From assembly GCF_033304615.1 (NCBI RefSeq), contig NZ_CP129118.1:430001-494000 (forward strand): 64,000 nucleotides of DNA, written 5' to 3'. The DNA is from Sporosarcina oncorhynchi (GTDB taxonomy: Bacteria; Bacillota; Bacilli; Bacillales_A; Planococcaceae). The position numbers and the translations under genes were made by a program. How positions within the stretch are numbered: position 1 is the stretch's first letter; each line of letters opens with the position of its first letter. The notes under the pieces are model-generated. The model was not told where the DNA came from. It was given only the letters and a program-made list of their open reading frames with translations, and made no database searches. Shown here piece by piece: positions 49,276-62,210 of this stretch.

Positions 49276-49833
49276 GTGTTAGGAAATACTCTCATCCTAT
49301 TGTCCGCAAACGCTGACTCGGGATTTTTGGCGAAATTGAATAATCCTGATGGCCTGAATCTAGGCGATATCTTCGTCACAGTATTCTTCTTTGCAATCCT
49401 CATGCTTCTTCTTAAGAAATTCGCATGGGGTCCACTAATGGGCATCATGGATCAACGTGCTCAATTGATCGCGGACGAAATCGAAGCAGCTGAAAAAAGC
49501 CGCTTAGATTCACAAAATCTTTTGGAAGAGCAACGCGCCCTTCTGAAGGAAGCCCGTGACAACGCACAGTCGATTGTTGAAAACGCACGTAAGCAAGGCG
49601 AAGCAAATAGCGAAGAGCTGATTGCAGCTGCTCGTGCAGAAGTGAACCGGATGAAAGAATCCGCTACACTTGAAATCGCAACAGAGAAAGAAAAGGCAGT
49701 TGCAGCCGTACGCGAAGAATTCGTTTCACTTTCAATCTTGGCGGCTTCAAAAGTACTTGGAAAAGAAATCTCCGAGGAAGACAACCGTGCATTGATTGAA
49801 GAAACGATTGTGAAGGCAGGCGAAAGCCGATGA
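49276..49833 (+). CDS. atpF: ATP synthase F0 subunit b
   Basis: A 185-residue peripheral-stalk protein: one N-terminal membrane helix (FVTVFFFAILMLLLKKFAWG) followed by a long charged coiled coil to the C-terminus. The start is GTG 49276 with AAGGGAGTG upstream. It overlaps atpH by four bases. Confidence 0.95.
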   Translation: MLGNTLILLSANADSGFLAKLNNPDGLNLGDIFVTVFFFAILMLLLKKFAWGPLMGIMDQRAQLIADEIEAAEKSRLDSQNLLEEQRALLKEARDNAQSIVENARKQGEANSEELIAAARAEVNRMKESATLEIATEKEKAVAAVREEFVSLSILAASKVLGKEISEEDNRALIEETIVKAGESR

Positions 49834-50369
49834 GCCAGTCGGTAGTAGCTGAACGCTATGCCACAGCCGTTTTCGAATTAGCACAGCAACACGGACAAAC
49901 CGCTTCCATTCAGGAAGAACTAAACGAATTGAAGCAGGCTTTCCGTGATAACAAAGGCTTAAACGAGTTGCTAACTTCTCCGAAACTGTCAGCGGCAAAG
50001 AAAAAAGACGTCATCAAGACGGTATTCAACGGTGTTAATCCAATTGTCATGAACACATTGTTCGTGCTAGTGGACGCGAAACGTTTGGATGAAGTCCAAA
50101 ATGTCTTTGAACAATTCCACAAATTGGCGAATGATGCTGCTGGAATCGCAGATGCGAAAGTATACTCTACAATTCCTTTAACGGAAATGGAGACGAACTC
50201 GATTTCTTCGACATTCGCACAGAAGATCGGCAAACAATCATTACGCATTGAAAATATCATCGATCCTAGTCTGATTGGCGGCATCCGCCTTCAGATCGGT
50301 AATCAGATTTACGACAGCAGTCTTAGCGCCAAGCTTAGCAAGCTGAAACGTAACCTGATCGGATCCTAA
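49830..50369 (+). CDS. atpH: ATP synthase F1 subunit delta
   Basis: A 179-residue stalk protein joining F1 to the b dimer. VVAERYATAVFELAQQHGQT at the start and the C-terminal DPSLIGGIRLQIGNQIYDSS are family hallmarks. ATG overlaps the atpF stop (ATGA). Confidence 0.95.
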   Translation: MSQSVVAERYATAVFELAQQHGQTASIQEELNELKQAFRDNKGLNELLTSPKLSAAKKKDVIKTVFNGVNPIVMNTLFVLVDAKRLDEVQNVFEQFHKLANDAAGIADAKVYSTIPLTEMETNSISSTFAQKIGKQSLRIENIIDPSLIGGIRLQIGNQIYDSSLSAKLSKLKRNLIGS

Positions 50370-50380
50370 TTTGAAATTGA

Positions 50381-51904
<1,524 letters not shown>

Positions 51905-51943
51905 GAAATAGTCACGCAGGATTTTGGTCCAATCAAACAATAA

Positions 51944-54264
<2,321 letters not shown>

Positions 54265-54282
54265 GAACAGGGAGGGAAACCA

Positions 54283-54684
54283 ATGAAGACAATTAAAGTC
54301 AATATCGTTACTCCCGACGGTCCTGTTAATGAATCTGAAGCGGATATGGTAATTGCCTCAACCGAAACCGGAGAAATCGGGATTCTTCCCGACCATATTG
54401 CTATGGTTGCTCCACTTCAGATCGGTGCACTTCGACTGATTAAAGACAATAAATCTTTGAACATTGCCGTTCACGGTGGTTTCATCGAAGTACGTCCTGA
54501 CGTCATCACCGTTCTCGCACAACATGCTGAATTGGCTTCTGACATTGACCTTGCTCGTGCAGAACGCGCGGCAAAACGTGCAGAACAAGAACTACAGGAA
54601 AAAACAGATAAACAGGATATGCTTTTAGCGGAACTCGATTTAAAGAGAGCGGTAAATCGTATCAATGTTCATAAAATGAACTAA
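54283..54684 (+). CDS. atpC: ATP synthase F1 subunit epsilon
   Basis: A 133-residue regulatory subunit: an N-terminal beta sandwich (VNIVTPDGPVNESEADMVIA, GEIGILPDHIAMVAPL) and a C-terminal helical pair (ARAERAAKRAEQELQEK) that can inhibit the enzyme. Last gene of the operon, followed by a terminator. Confidence 0.96.
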   Translation: MKTIKVNIVTPDGPVNESEADMVIASTETGEIGILPDHIAMVAPLQIGALRLIKDNKSLNIAVHGGFIEVRPDVITVLAQHAELASDIDLARAERAAKRAEQELQEKTDKQDMLLAELDLKRAVNRINVHKMN

Positions 54685-54701
54685 TTGTTTTGACTGGGTC
54701 G

Positions 54702-54738
54702 GCGGGCAGAGGAAGTCTTTCTTCTGCCCGCATTTTTT
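54702..54738 (+). terminator. Terminator of the atp operon
   Basis: GCGGGCAGA (54702-54710) pairs with TCTGCCCGC (54723-54731), 12-base loop, followed by a T run. Confidence 0.93.
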
Positions 54739-54841
54739 CTTGTTGTAGTGTGTTTGAACTATCAATCTATAGTATATTATTAGTAAGGTTTTAGGTATGA
54801 AGTATGAGAGAAGAAGCAATCGATGCACGTGAAGGGAAGTA

Positions 54842-55084
54842 GTGGCAATGAATGATTTATTCGTACATAATCCCATGTTGGCAATCATTTCACACATATT
54901 TTTCATCGGTTTGACGTTTTTTGCATTGCAGTCAATTATGCCTGAAAAAATCATAAAAAAACATCATGTTTTCCAGGCGCAACTGCTGTATATTCTTTTG
55001 AGTTTTGCGATCGGATCGGCCGTATCAAATTTCTTTTTGGACATATCCTATTGGTCAGGAAGGCTTCCGATCATGTTCAAGTAA
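54842..55084 (+). CDS. ywzB: DUF1146-family membrane protein (YwzB-like)
   Basis: An 80-residue protein with two membrane helices (MLAIISHIFFIGLTFFALQS and LLYILLSFAIGSAVSNFFLD), conserved after atpC in Bacilli. GTG 54842 with AAGGGAAG upstream is preferred; ATG 54848 is in frame. Function unknown. Confidence 0.85.
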   Translation: MAMNDLFVHNPMLAIISHIFFIGLTFFALQSIMPEKIIKKHHVFQAQLLYILLSFAIGSAVSNFFLDISYWSGRLPIMFK

Positions 55085-55153
55085 GTTGGTTTGGCTGGAA
55101 ACTTATCGGGTAGATACTTAGTAGGCATCATGCAGCTGTTTGCATATAATACT

Positions 55154-55201
55154 CATGCTATCGCCGCGTATATACGAAAGTGTATTTGGGGCGATGGCAT
55201 G
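55154..55201. ncRNA. 22-bp hairpin with GAAA tetraloop (candidate structured RNA)
   Basis: The arms 55154-55175 and 55180-55201 pair over 22 positions with only two mismatches and three wobbles, closed by C-GAAA-G, a GNRA tetraloop. It lies in the 384-base gap between ywzB and murA1, where I see no convincing gene; a TTG-start frame at 55091-55309 runs through it but has no ribosome site or family features. There is no T run directly after it, so it is not a simple terminator. Confidence 0.5.
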
Positions 55202-55468
55202 AAACGCAATAATGTCCAGTTTCTTCAATGGCAAAGGAATCTGGCACATGGTAGCGCTCAATGCCCAGTCACAATAGGGCACAAACCGTCAAATGGGTAC
55301 ATATTATAGACTATCTTGTAGATAGACGCTAATTAGCCCTGTTGGTCCTTGTTTAGAAAAAAGAAGCACTGTAAAATAGTATGTGTTTTTATGTTTAATT
55401 TATGACAATAAAAAGGTACAGACTATCATATGGCAAAAAGTATAAAAATGAAGTCGGAGGGACTTTTT

Positions 55469-56770
55469 GTGGATAAAATTATAATTAACGGTGGACGTGT
55501 TCTTCACGGAAATGTTCGTGTTGAAGGTGCGAAAAATGCGGTATTACCGATTTTAGCAGCTGCATTATTGGCATCGGATGGACCGAATATCATCCGTGAT
55601 GTGCCCAATCTGTCAGACGTTTCAACGATTAATGAAGTAGTGAAAAGTTTGAACGCAAAAGTTGAATATGATGCGGCTCGAGGAGAAGTAATCATTGATT
55701 CGACAAATCAGTTGGCGAACGAAGCTCAATTTGAATATGTACGCAAAATGCGCGCTTCGATCTTAGTTATGGGCCCCGTACTTGCTCGTAACGGATTCGC
55801 ACGTGTGGCTCTTCCAGGAGGCTGTGCAATCGGTTCAAGACCGATCGATCAGCACCTTAAAGGATTCGAAGCAATGGGAGCAGAAATCTCATTCGGTCAT
55901 GGACACGTAGAAGCAAAAGCACCAAATGGCCTAACTGGCGCTAAAATTTACTTGGACTTCCCGAGTGTAGGTGCAACAGAAAACATCATGACGGCAGCAG
56001 CGCTTGCAAAAGGTACGACAATTATCGAAAACGCAGCAAAAGAGCCGGAAATTGTCGATTTAGCCAACTTCATCAACGAAATGGGCGGCAGAGTCATTGG
56101 TGCAGGGACGGATGCTATCCGTATCGAAGGTGTAAGTAAGCTTCACGGAACAATTCACCATATTATTCCGGATCGTATTGAAACGGGTACATTTATGGTA
56201 GCTGCAGCAATTACAGGCGGCGACGTTACAATCGATAATGCTGTTCCTGAACATAACGCGGCATTGATTTCCAAGCTTACTGAAATGGGCGTCATCATTA
56301 CTGAGCTGGATGAAGGTTTGCGTATTCGTGCAGATCATCCATTAAAAGCGGTTGACCTGAAGACGATGCCACATCCTGGATTCCCGACAGATATGCAATC
56401 ACAAATGATGGCATTGATGTTGACGGCTTCTGGAACGGGTGTCTTGACAGAAACTGTATTCGAAAACCGTTTCATGCACGTCGAAGAATTCCGACGTATG
56501 AACGCAAGTGTCAAAATTGAAGGACGTTCAGTTATCATTTCAGGACCGTCCGATCTACAAGGTGCAGAAGTTGCGGCAACTGATCTTCGCGCAGCAGCAG
56601 CGTTAATCTTAGCAGGACTTGTTGCGGAAGGAACGACACGTGTAACGGAATTGATTCATCTGGACAGAGGCTACGTCGATTTCCATAAGAAATTGAAAGC
56701 ACTTGGTGCAGACATCGAACGTGTTTCATCTGAAGAAACATCTACAGAAAAAACAGAACAGCTCGTTTAA
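55469..56770 (+). CDS. murAA: UDP-N-acetylglucosamine 1-carboxyvinyltransferase 1 (MurA1)
   Basis: A 433-residue MurA, the second in the window. The catalytic Cys is in [34 protein letters not shown] is the N-terminal loop, and [15 protein letters not shown] is near the C-terminus. I chose GTG 55469: GGAGGG lies eight bases before it and the product starts like B. subtilis MurAA; ATG 55430 would add 13 residues without a ribosome site. The position between atp and spoIID is that of murAA. Confidence 0.95.
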   Translation: MDKIIINGGRVLHGNVRVEGAKNAVLPILAAALLASDGPNIIRDVPNLSDVSTINEVVKSLNAKVEYDAARGEVIIDSTNQLANEAQFEYVRKMRASILVMGPVLARNGFARVALPGGCAIGSRPIDQHLKGFEAMGAEISFGHGHVEAKAPNGLTGAKIYLDFPSVGATENIMTAAALAKGTTIIENAAKEPEIVDLANFINEMGGRVIGAGTDAIRIEGVSKLHGTIHHIIPDRIETGTFMVAAAITGGDVTIDNAVPEHNAALISKLTEMGVIITELDEGLRIRADHPLKAVDLKTMPHPGFPTDMQSQMMALMLTASGTGVLTETVFENRFMHVEEFRRMNASVKIEGRSVIISGPSDLQGAEVAATDLRAAAALILAGLVAEGTTRVTELIHLDRGYVDFHKKLKALGADIERVSSEETSTEKTEQLV

Positions 56771-56803
56771 GGTACGCAATCATACACTTATCCGTTGCTT
56801 ATA

Positions 56804-56847
56804 AAACTGTCTCCACCTCGGTCAAACGATGTAGAGATAGTTTTTTT
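56804..56847 (+). terminator. Terminator after murA1
   Basis: AACTGTCTC (56805-56813) and GAGATAGTT (56834-56842) pair with one wobble across a 20-base loop, followed by seven T. The rest of the gap to spoIID (56848-57003) shows no gene. Confidence 0.8.
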
Positions 56848-57003
56848 ATTTGCACTAAAATGGTGAACTTCATTCCAGAAGCGGCTAAAGTACACGCTAT
56901 GCAGCATCATCTACGAGTCTGCCATCATTTTACCTACTATATGCAGTTGTTTAAACGCGAGTCAGTCAAACACAAATTAGTTGAATGAATCATAGTCTAT
57001 CTT

Positions 57004-57011
57004 CATACAAT
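57004..57011 (+). promoter_or_regulatory. Candidate sigma-E -10 box at spoIID
   Basis: CATACAAT matches the sigma-E -10 consensus exactly. It ends only five bases before the ATG, so a start about seven bases downstream would fall on the initiation codon. The -35 candidate GAATGAAT (56983-56990) is weak. Confidence 0.5.
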
Positions 57012-57016
57012 TAATT

Positions 57017-57988
57017 ATGGACAAACTACTAGCTGTTTTATTCATTCTACTCTTATTCTTTATTCCTATTCTAATGAAAAAAACGATTGAACCTGAACGA
57101 CCTGTGGCGATGGAAGAAAGTCCTGATTCTTGCATCATCCATATAACAGTGGATGGGGAGGACAAGCCAATCCCGCTCGACGAGTATATTGTCGGCGTCG
57201 TTGCTGGGGAAATGCCAATCGGATTCCACGACGAAGCATTGCGTGCACAGGCGATCGCCGCGCGTACATACGCATTGCGTTCGACTGATATGGGAAGGAG
57301 GCCCATTCAAGCAACTGTTTCGGCACAGGTGTACAAAAATCCAGCGGAACGAAAAAAACGTTGGGGGAAGGAGTTCAAAGCGAACGATATGCGATTGCGG
57401 GAAATTGTTAAATCGACGTCAGACAATATCATCGTCTATGAAGATGAAATGATCACAGCGATGTTCTTCTCCACATCCAATGGTAAAACAGAAACAGCTC
57501 AAAACTATAGCGGTAACCCGATTCCCTATTTACAAAGTGTTGAAAGTCCAGGGGAGGATGTCGTCGAAGCGCAAGTGGAGCGGCGTATTGAAATGCCCTT
57601 AAATGAGTGGAACGAAGCGCTTGGTGATGAATGGAAAGCGGACCGGTTCAGAAGTCTTCAACTCATTCGCAATCAGACAGGCCGTGTCCAAAAAGCACAA
57701 ACGACAAATTTTGAAATGACGGGCAGGGAAATGCGTGAAGCGCTCGGTATTGCATCGACCGATTTCGATATTGCCTATGACATTACGAATAAAATCGTCA
57801 TCATCACGACAAAGGGATACGGACACGGTGTCGGTATGAGCCAATTCGGCGCAGAAGCATTCGCACAGAAGGGCTGGACTGCCGAATCAATCCTTACGTA
57901 CTACTATTCCGGCACGACAATAAAAAAGTTTGAACTTGATGAATCGGAATGTTTAAAAACACTCACACTTGCAAACAATAGCAAGTGA
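57017..57988 (+). CDS. spoIID: Stage II sporulation protein D (SpoIID)
   Basis: A 323-residue peptidoglycan lytic transglycosylase needed with SpoIIP and SpoIIM for engulfment. One N-terminal membrane helix (LLAVLFILLLFFIPILM) anchors it. VVAGEMPIGFHDEALRAQAI contains the catalytic Glu, and KGYGHGVGMSQFGAEAFAQK is the other family block. No Shine-Dalgarno sequence precedes the ATG, which lies right behind a sigma-E -10 box; a leaderless message is possible. Confidence 0.94.
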   Translation: MDKLLAVLFILLLFFIPILMKKTIEPERPVAMEESPDSCIIHITVDGEDKPIPLDEYIVGVVAGEMPIGFHDEALRAQAIAARTYALRSTDMGRRPIQATVSAQVYKNPAERKKRWGKEFKANDMRLREIVKSTSDNIIVYEDEMITAMFFSTSNGKTETAQNYSGNPIPYLQSVESPGEDVVEAQVERRIEMPLNEWNEALGDEWKADRFRSLQLIRNQTGRVQKAQTTNFEMTGREMREALGIASTDFDIAYDITNKIVIITTKGYGHGVGMSQFGAEAFAQKGWTAESILTYYYSGTTIKKFELDESECLKTLTLANNSK

Positions 57989-57998
57989 GGTGATGATA

Positions 57999-58658
57999 AT
58001 GCGAGAAGAAAAACCGAAATTCCCTTCTCAGAAGAATAAGAGTCAGAAGAAGAATAGATGGTTCTGGCCAGCCATCTACTCAGGTCTAGCGATCGTCTTC
58101 GTCGGTATGATTTGGGGCTTCAACGCCATCGTACAAAAGGACAGTGCGACGGATGGTGTCGAAGTGACGCAACAGCCGAACAATGACTTGGTCGTAGAAA
58201 CAAACGCGCAAACAGAAGTACTCAAGTATCCGTTTGACGAAGATGAATTTGAAAACATGGCCATTTTACAAGAGTACTATGATGTGGAAGCGGACGAAGA
58301 TATGAGAGAGAAAGCACTTCTCGTCTTCAGCCAGACGTACCTGACAAACAAAGGCCTTTCCATCTCAATGGAAGATCAGCCATTTGAAGTCGTCGCAGCC
58401 ATGAGCGGAACCGTCAAAGAAGTCGTCATCGACGAATTCTCAGGCAGCGAAATCACAATTGAACACGCTGAAGGGCTATCCACAATCTACGGCTCACTCA
58501 CAGGCATCCTCGTGAAAGAAGGCGACCAAGTCCTCCAAGGACAAGCACTCGGCAACGCCACTAGCAACGAATGGAACGCCCAAGCAGGCACACACCTGCA
58601 CTTCGAAGTGCACAAAGACGGCATCCCAGTGAACCCGCGCTCATACCTAGCATTCTAA
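57999..58658 (+). CDS. spoIIQ: Stage II sporulation protein Q (SpoIIQ, M23 family)
   Basis: A 219-residue forespore membrane protein that forms the SpoIIQ-SpoIIIAH channel across the septum. A basic start and one membrane helix (FWPAIYSGLAIVFVGMIWG) precede an M23/LytM domain. THLHFEVHKDGIPVNPRSYL is the second metal motif, but the first His/Asp metal motif of active LytM enzymes is missing, as expected for a non-catalytic SpoIIQ. ATG 57999 has AGTGAGGTGAT upstream. Confidence 0.92.
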   Translation: MREEKPKFPSQKNKSQKKNRWFWPAIYSGLAIVFVGMIWGFNAIVQKDSATDGVEVTQQPNNDLVVETNAQTEVLKYPFDEDEFENMAILQEYYDVEADEDMREKALLVFSQTYLTNKGLSISMEDQPFEVVAAMSGTVKEVVIDEFSGSEITIEHAEGLSTIYGSLTGILVKEGDQVLQGQALGNATSNEWNAQAGTHLHFEVHKDGIPVNPRSYLAF

Positions 58659-58664
58659 CCAACC

Positions 58665-58701
58665 AAGCCATCCACGCGAAACATTGCGGGATGGCTTTTT
58701 T
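58665..58701 (+). terminator. Terminator after spoIIQ
   Basis: AAGCCATCC (58665-58673) and GGATGGCTT (58689-58697) form a 9-bp stem, followed by T. Confidence 0.9.
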
Positions 58702-58790
58702 AAATCGCGTCGGGGGAATGTGGGTGGGTGGGCGATTGAATGCTCCGCGTACGATTTTGGTGGACGCTCTCGTAGAAGAATATTACCTGC

Positions 58791-59199
58791 GCGCCCGTAA
58801 AAGCCACGCCCGCGCTCGTAAAGTCGTCCGGTGCGCCCGTAAAAGCCACGCCCGCGCTCGTAAAGTCGTCCTGCGCGCTCGTAAAAGCCACGCCCGCGCC
58901 CGTAAAGTCGTCCGGTGCGCCCGTAAAAGCCACGCCCGCGCTCGTAAAGTCGTCCGGTGCGCCCGTAAAAGCCACGCCCGCGCTCGTAAAGTCGTCCGGT
59001 GCGCCCGTAAAAGCCACGCCCGCGCTCGTAAAGTCGTCCGGTGCGCCCGTAAAAGCCACGCCCGCGCTCGTAAAGTCGTCCGGCGCGCCCGTAAAAGCCA
59101 CGCCCGCGCTCGTAAAGTCGTCCTGCGCGCCCGTAAAAGCCACGCCCGCGCTCGTAAAGTCGTCTGGTGCGCCCGTATAGGCATTCTCGACGCCCGAAA
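58791..59199 (+). repeat. 21-bp GCGCYCGTAA-family array (copy C5), about 20 units
   Basis: Nineteen clear cores run from 58791 to 59169 at exactly 21 bp, plus a degenerate twentieth (ACGCCCGAAA) at 59190. Spacers alternate between AAGCCACGCCC and AGTCGTCCGGT or AGTCGTCCTGC, a 42-bp higher-order repeat. Internal copies are almost identical, indicating recent tandem expansion. Confidence 0.93.
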
Positions 59200-59217
59200 A
59201 TAGCATCGCCAAAAACC

Positions 59218-59345
59218 AAAACCAAGATGAATTGGTCAACAGCACTTCACGCGACCGAAAAATCCTAATAACCGGTAATTCTCCGCGAACCAAAAAAAGA
59301 CCAATCATCCGTTGAACTTATATTGCTTGGCGCCGCCAGACATAA
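59218..59345 (+). repeat. Array-associated element, long form (copy E5)
   Basis: The 38-bp block 59218-59255 (AAAACCAAGAT ... GCGCGAC-type end) is followed 25 bases later by CTCCGCGAACCAAAAAAAGA and then TTGAACTTATATTGCTTG and CGCCGCCAGACATAACCG. About 128 bases are repeated at 59509-59637 as a direct repeat. Confidence 0.88.
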
Positions 59346-59501
59346 CCGCTCAACCTGCCGCCCAAACCGCTCAACCTCATCCGAAATCCGCTCAACATGC
59401 CGCATAAACCGCTCAACCTCATCCAAAATCCGCTCAACCTGCCACCCAAAACCGCTCAACCTCATCCAAAATCCGCTCAACCTACCGCCCAAACCGCTCA
59501 A
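59346..59501 (+). repeat. Phased CCGCTCAA (TTGAGCGG) array, copy 2
   Basis: Eight cores begin at 59346, 59367, 59388, 59409, 59430, 59452, 59473 and 59494, spaced 21 bp with one 22. Spacers alternate between CTGCCGCCCAAA-like and CTCATCCAAAAT-like forms. The array lies exactly between two copies of the long element. Confidence 0.9.
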
Positions 59502-59508
59502 ACTCACC

Positions 59509-59637
59509 AAAACCAAGACAAATTGGTCAACAGCACTTCACGCGACAGATAAATCCAAAAACATGCCTTTCTCCGCGAACCAAAAAAAGACCAATCATCC
59601 TTTGAACTTATATTGCTTGCCGCCGCCAGACATAACC
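59509..59637 (+). repeat. Array-associated element, long form (copy E6)
   Basis: A direct repeat of 59218-59345 with scattered changes. Its final part, CGCCGCCAGACATAACCG, overlaps the presumed -35 region of spoIIID. Confidence 0.88.
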
Positions 59638-59658
59638 GCCTTCTAAGCCGCATAAGAT
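59629..59658 (+). promoter_or_regulatory. Candidate sigma-E promoter for spoIIID
   Basis: GACATAA (59629-59635), a 15-bp spacer and CATAAGAT (59651-59658, one or two bases from CATACAAT) resemble a sigma-E promoter. The -35 part lies within repeat copy E6. Confidence 0.45.
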
Positions 59659-59695
59659 AAAGGAAGAAATTGAGCTGACAGGAAAGGAAGAGGGC

Positions 59696-59965
59696 GTGCA
59701 CGAGCAAATTCGGAGGCGATGCGTGCGCCTCGGCAAAATGTTGCTGGACACTGGACTTACCGTACGGGCACTCGCGAAAGCGACAGGATACTCCAAAAGC
59801 ACGGTCCATAAAGATTTGACAGAACGGTTGCCAAATGTGGATATGGAGTTATCCGAAGAAGTCGCGAGAATACTTGCCTATCATAAGTCTGTCAGACATT
59901 TAAGAGGCGGTGAAGCAACACGAATGAAATGGATGAATGAACATAAGAAGGCCCGCAATACATGA
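59696..59965 (+). CDS. spoIIID: Sporulation transcription factor SpoIIID
   Basis: An 89-residue DNA-binding protein that modulates sigma-E and sigma-K genes in the mother cell. The helix-turn-helix VRALAKATGYSKSTVHKDLT, then ERLP, and the C-terminal YHKSVRHLRGGEATRMK match SpoIIID closely. The start is GTG 59696 with AGGAAAGGAAGAGGG upstream. Confidence 0.96.
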   Translation: MHEQIRRRCVRLGKMLLDTGLTVRALAKATGYSKSTVHKDLTERLPNVDMELSEEVARILAYHKSVRHLRGGEATRMKWMNEHKKARNT

Positions 59966-59972
59966 CGGGAAC

Positions 59973-60022
59973 AGACGGGGACACCGCCATCATTCGTACA
60001 CGAATGCGGAACCCTGTCTTTT
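59973..60022 (+). terminator. Terminator after spoIIID
   Basis: AGACGGGG (59973-59980) pairs with CCCTGTCT (60012-60019) with a wobble; an inner CATTCGT/ACGAATG stem extends it, and TTTT follows. Confidence 0.8.
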
Positions 60023-60243
60023 CGCATGTTGAAAATGAGGTGAACACAACCTAAAGTTTAATAAAAATACATATGCCATTCGAATTGGAATGATAAAGTA
60101 CTAGTAGGAAACATCCGATATAATCTCCATTCGCTTATAAAAGGCTGTCAAAACTATCCAAAACGCATCAAATCATATAAATTCATTCCTGAATAAAAAT
60201 ATATAAAATGACTTCTATCTTTATGTTCAATAAAGAAGCTATA

Positions 60244-60252
60244 TGATACAAT
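60244..60252 (+). promoter_or_regulatory. mbl promoter (extended -10)
   Basis: TGATACAAT is an extended -10 box. Transcription from about 60259 would exclude the ATG at 60243 and supports the TTG start of mbl at 60315. The gap 60023-60243 shows no gene. Confidence 0.55.
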
Positions 60253-60314
60253 ATATAGTTAGAAGAGCACGTATAAATATAGGACGAGCAAGAAGCTGGA
60301 AGGGGAAGCTGGGA

Positions 60315-61313
60315 TTGATCTTTGCTAAAGATATCGGAATCGACCTGGGGACTGCAAATGTGTTGATTCACGTAAAAGGAAAAGGCATTGTTTTGGACGA
60401 GCCCGCAGTTGTGGCACTCGACAAACAGTCAAATAAAGTATTGGCAGTCGGCGAAGAAGCGTTTAAAATGGTCGGCAGAACGCCCGGCAATATCATTGCC
60501 ATCCGCCCGATGAAAGATGGCGTAATTGCGGATTTCGATGTGACGGAAGCGATGCTGCGTCATTTCATTAATAAATTGAATGTCAAAGGATTTCTGACAA
60601 AACCGACAATCCTCGTATGTTGTCCGACGAACATTACGCGTGTCGAACAAAAGGCGATAAAGGATGCAGTCGAAAAATCCGGCGGTAAGAAAGTATACTT
60701 AGAAGAAGAACCGAAAGTCGCTGCAATCGGCGCTGGCATGGATATCTTTCAGCCAAGCGGCAATATGGTCATCGATATCGGGGGCGGGACGACGGATGTC
60801 GCAGTCCTTTCGATGGGTGATATTGTTACCTCTGAATCACTGAAGGCAGCGGGCGATATGCTCGACAATAATATTATCCAATATATTAAGAAAAAACATA
60901 AATTGCTAATTGGTGACCGTACAGCTGAAACAATCAAAATGAAGATTGCAACTGTCTTCCCTGGCGGACGCCAAGAAGAGATGGACATTAGAGGCCGTGA
61001 CATGGCAACGGGACTACCCCGCATTCTAACCATCAATTCTGAAGAAATCCGTATGGCGATGAGCGAAACAATCGAAATGATTGTCCAGTCCGCGAAAAAC
61101 GTTCTGGAAAAGACGCCACCTGAACTGTCAGCGGACATTATTGATAGGGGGATCTTCCTAACTGGTGGTGGGGCGTTGCTGCACGGCATCGACCAGCTGC
61201 TTGCGGAAGAACTGAAAGTACCGGTTTTCGTATCGGATAATCCATTGGGCTGTGTAGCGATTGGCACGGGAATTTTACTCGACAATATTAGCAAAGCAAA
61301 TAGACGGTTTTAA
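60315..61313 (+). CDS. mbl: Rod-shape-determining protein Mbl (MreB family)
   Basis: A 332-residue bacterial actin that guides lateral wall synthesis. FAKDIGIDLGTANVLIHVKG is the phosphate-1 motif, VIDIGGGTTDVAVLSMG phosphate-2 and LTGGGALLHGIDQLL the adenosine motif. I chose TTG 60315: GGAAGGGGAAG lies about eight bases upstream and the protein then starts like Mbl of B. subtilis. The longer frame from ATG 60243 adds 24 non-conserved residues and begins upstream of the predicted transcription start. The position after spoIIID identifies Mbl rather than MreB. Confidence 0.93.
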   Translation: MIFAKDIGIDLGTANVLIHVKGKGIVLDEPAVVALDKQSNKVLAVGEEAFKMVGRTPGNIIAIRPMKDGVIADFDVTEAMLRHFINKLNVKGFLTKPTILVCCPTNITRVEQKAIKDAVEKSGGKKVYLEEEPKVAAIGAGMDIFQPSGNMVIDIGGGTTDVAVLSMGDIVTSESLKAAGDMLDNNIIQYIKKKHKLLIGDRTAETIKMKIATVFPGGRQEEMDIRGRDMATGLPRILTINSEEIRMAMSETIEMIVQSAKNVLEKTPPELSADIIDRGIFLTGGGALLHGIDQLLAEELKVPVFVSDNPLGCVAIGTGILLDNISKANRRF

Positions 61314-61345
61314 GAAATACCCACTAATGAAGGGAGGTATTCTTC

Positions 61346-62182
61346 ATGTTTAAAGGTTTTTATACAGTTGGATCCGGCATGATTGCCCAACAGCGCAGAA
61401 CGGAAATGCTCGCGAACAATATGGCCAATTCCAATACACCGGGGTTTAAAGCGGAACAATCCAGTATCCGTTCATTCCCGGAAATGTTAATGTCCAATCT
61501 AGACAGCACGAAGATTCCGACGCAAAAAGGTTTAAATTTACATGGATTGTCACCGGTCGGTGGATTATCTACCGGCGTCTACATGCAGGAAACGATGCCA
61601 TCATTCCTCCAAGGTGCCATGCGCGAAACAGGTATGACGACGGATATCGCATTGATTGACGGCAACTTGCCGATTGACGAAGCGACAGGTATGGCGGGAG
61701 CGGTTTTCTTCAAGTTGGACAATGGCAACGGCACTGAAGCCTATACGAAAAACGGGAACTTCACGATTGATGCAGACGGTTACCTGACAAATCCATCGGG
61801 CAATTATGTGCTCGATACGAACAGTCAACGAATCCAGTTGCAAAACGATGATTTTGCTGTTTCGAGCAATGGGGATATTATGGAAAACGGAGCGGTCGTC
61901 GCAACACTTGGAGTGGCATTCGCAGATCAGCCAGGCTTACTTGCGAAATCAGGCAACGGGCTGTTTACGAATGCGGCAGGCAACTTGCCTAATGCACAAG
62001 GCACGGCAGGTGTCGGGTATTCACTTCAACAAGGTTATCTTGAATCATCCAATGTCGACGCAGGCAAGACGATGACGGACATGCTGACGGCATATCGTGC
62101 TTTTGAAGCAAATCAAAAGATTCTTCAAGCATATGATCGAAGCATGGAAAAAGCGGTAAATGAAATCGGACGCGTCAATTGA
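61346..62182 (+). CDS. flhO: Flagellar hook-basal body protein FlhO
   Basis: A 278-residue FlgF/FlgG-type rod protein. The N-terminal block MIAQQRRTEMLANNMANSNT and the C-terminal GYLESSNVDAGKTMTDMLTA, then AYRAFEANQKILQAYD, are the paired helices shared by axial flagellar proteins; the middle is beta-rich. AGGGAGGTA precedes the ATG. It forms a pair with flhP as in B. subtilis. Confidence 0.93.
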   Translation: MFKGFYTVGSGMIAQQRRTEMLANNMANSNTPGFKAEQSSIRSFPEMLMSNLDSTKIPTQKGLNLHGLSPVGGLSTGVYMQETMPSFLQGAMRETGMTTDIALIDGNLPIDEATGMAGAVFFKLDNGNGTEAYTKNGNFTIDADGYLTNPSGNYVLDTNSQRIQLQNDDFAVSSNGDIMENGAVVATLGVAFADQPGLLAKSGNGLFTNAAGNLPNAQGTAGVGYSLQQGYLESSNVDAGKTMTDMLTAYRAFEANQKILQAYDRSMEKAVNEIGRVN

Positions 62183-62210
62183 TGATGCGCATTGAAAGGG
62201 GCCGGAACAA

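Noticed and set aside
55091..55309. 72-residue frame between ywzB and murA1
   Set aside because: TTG start without a ribosome site, no family resemblance, and it runs through a long hairpin better explained as structured RNA.
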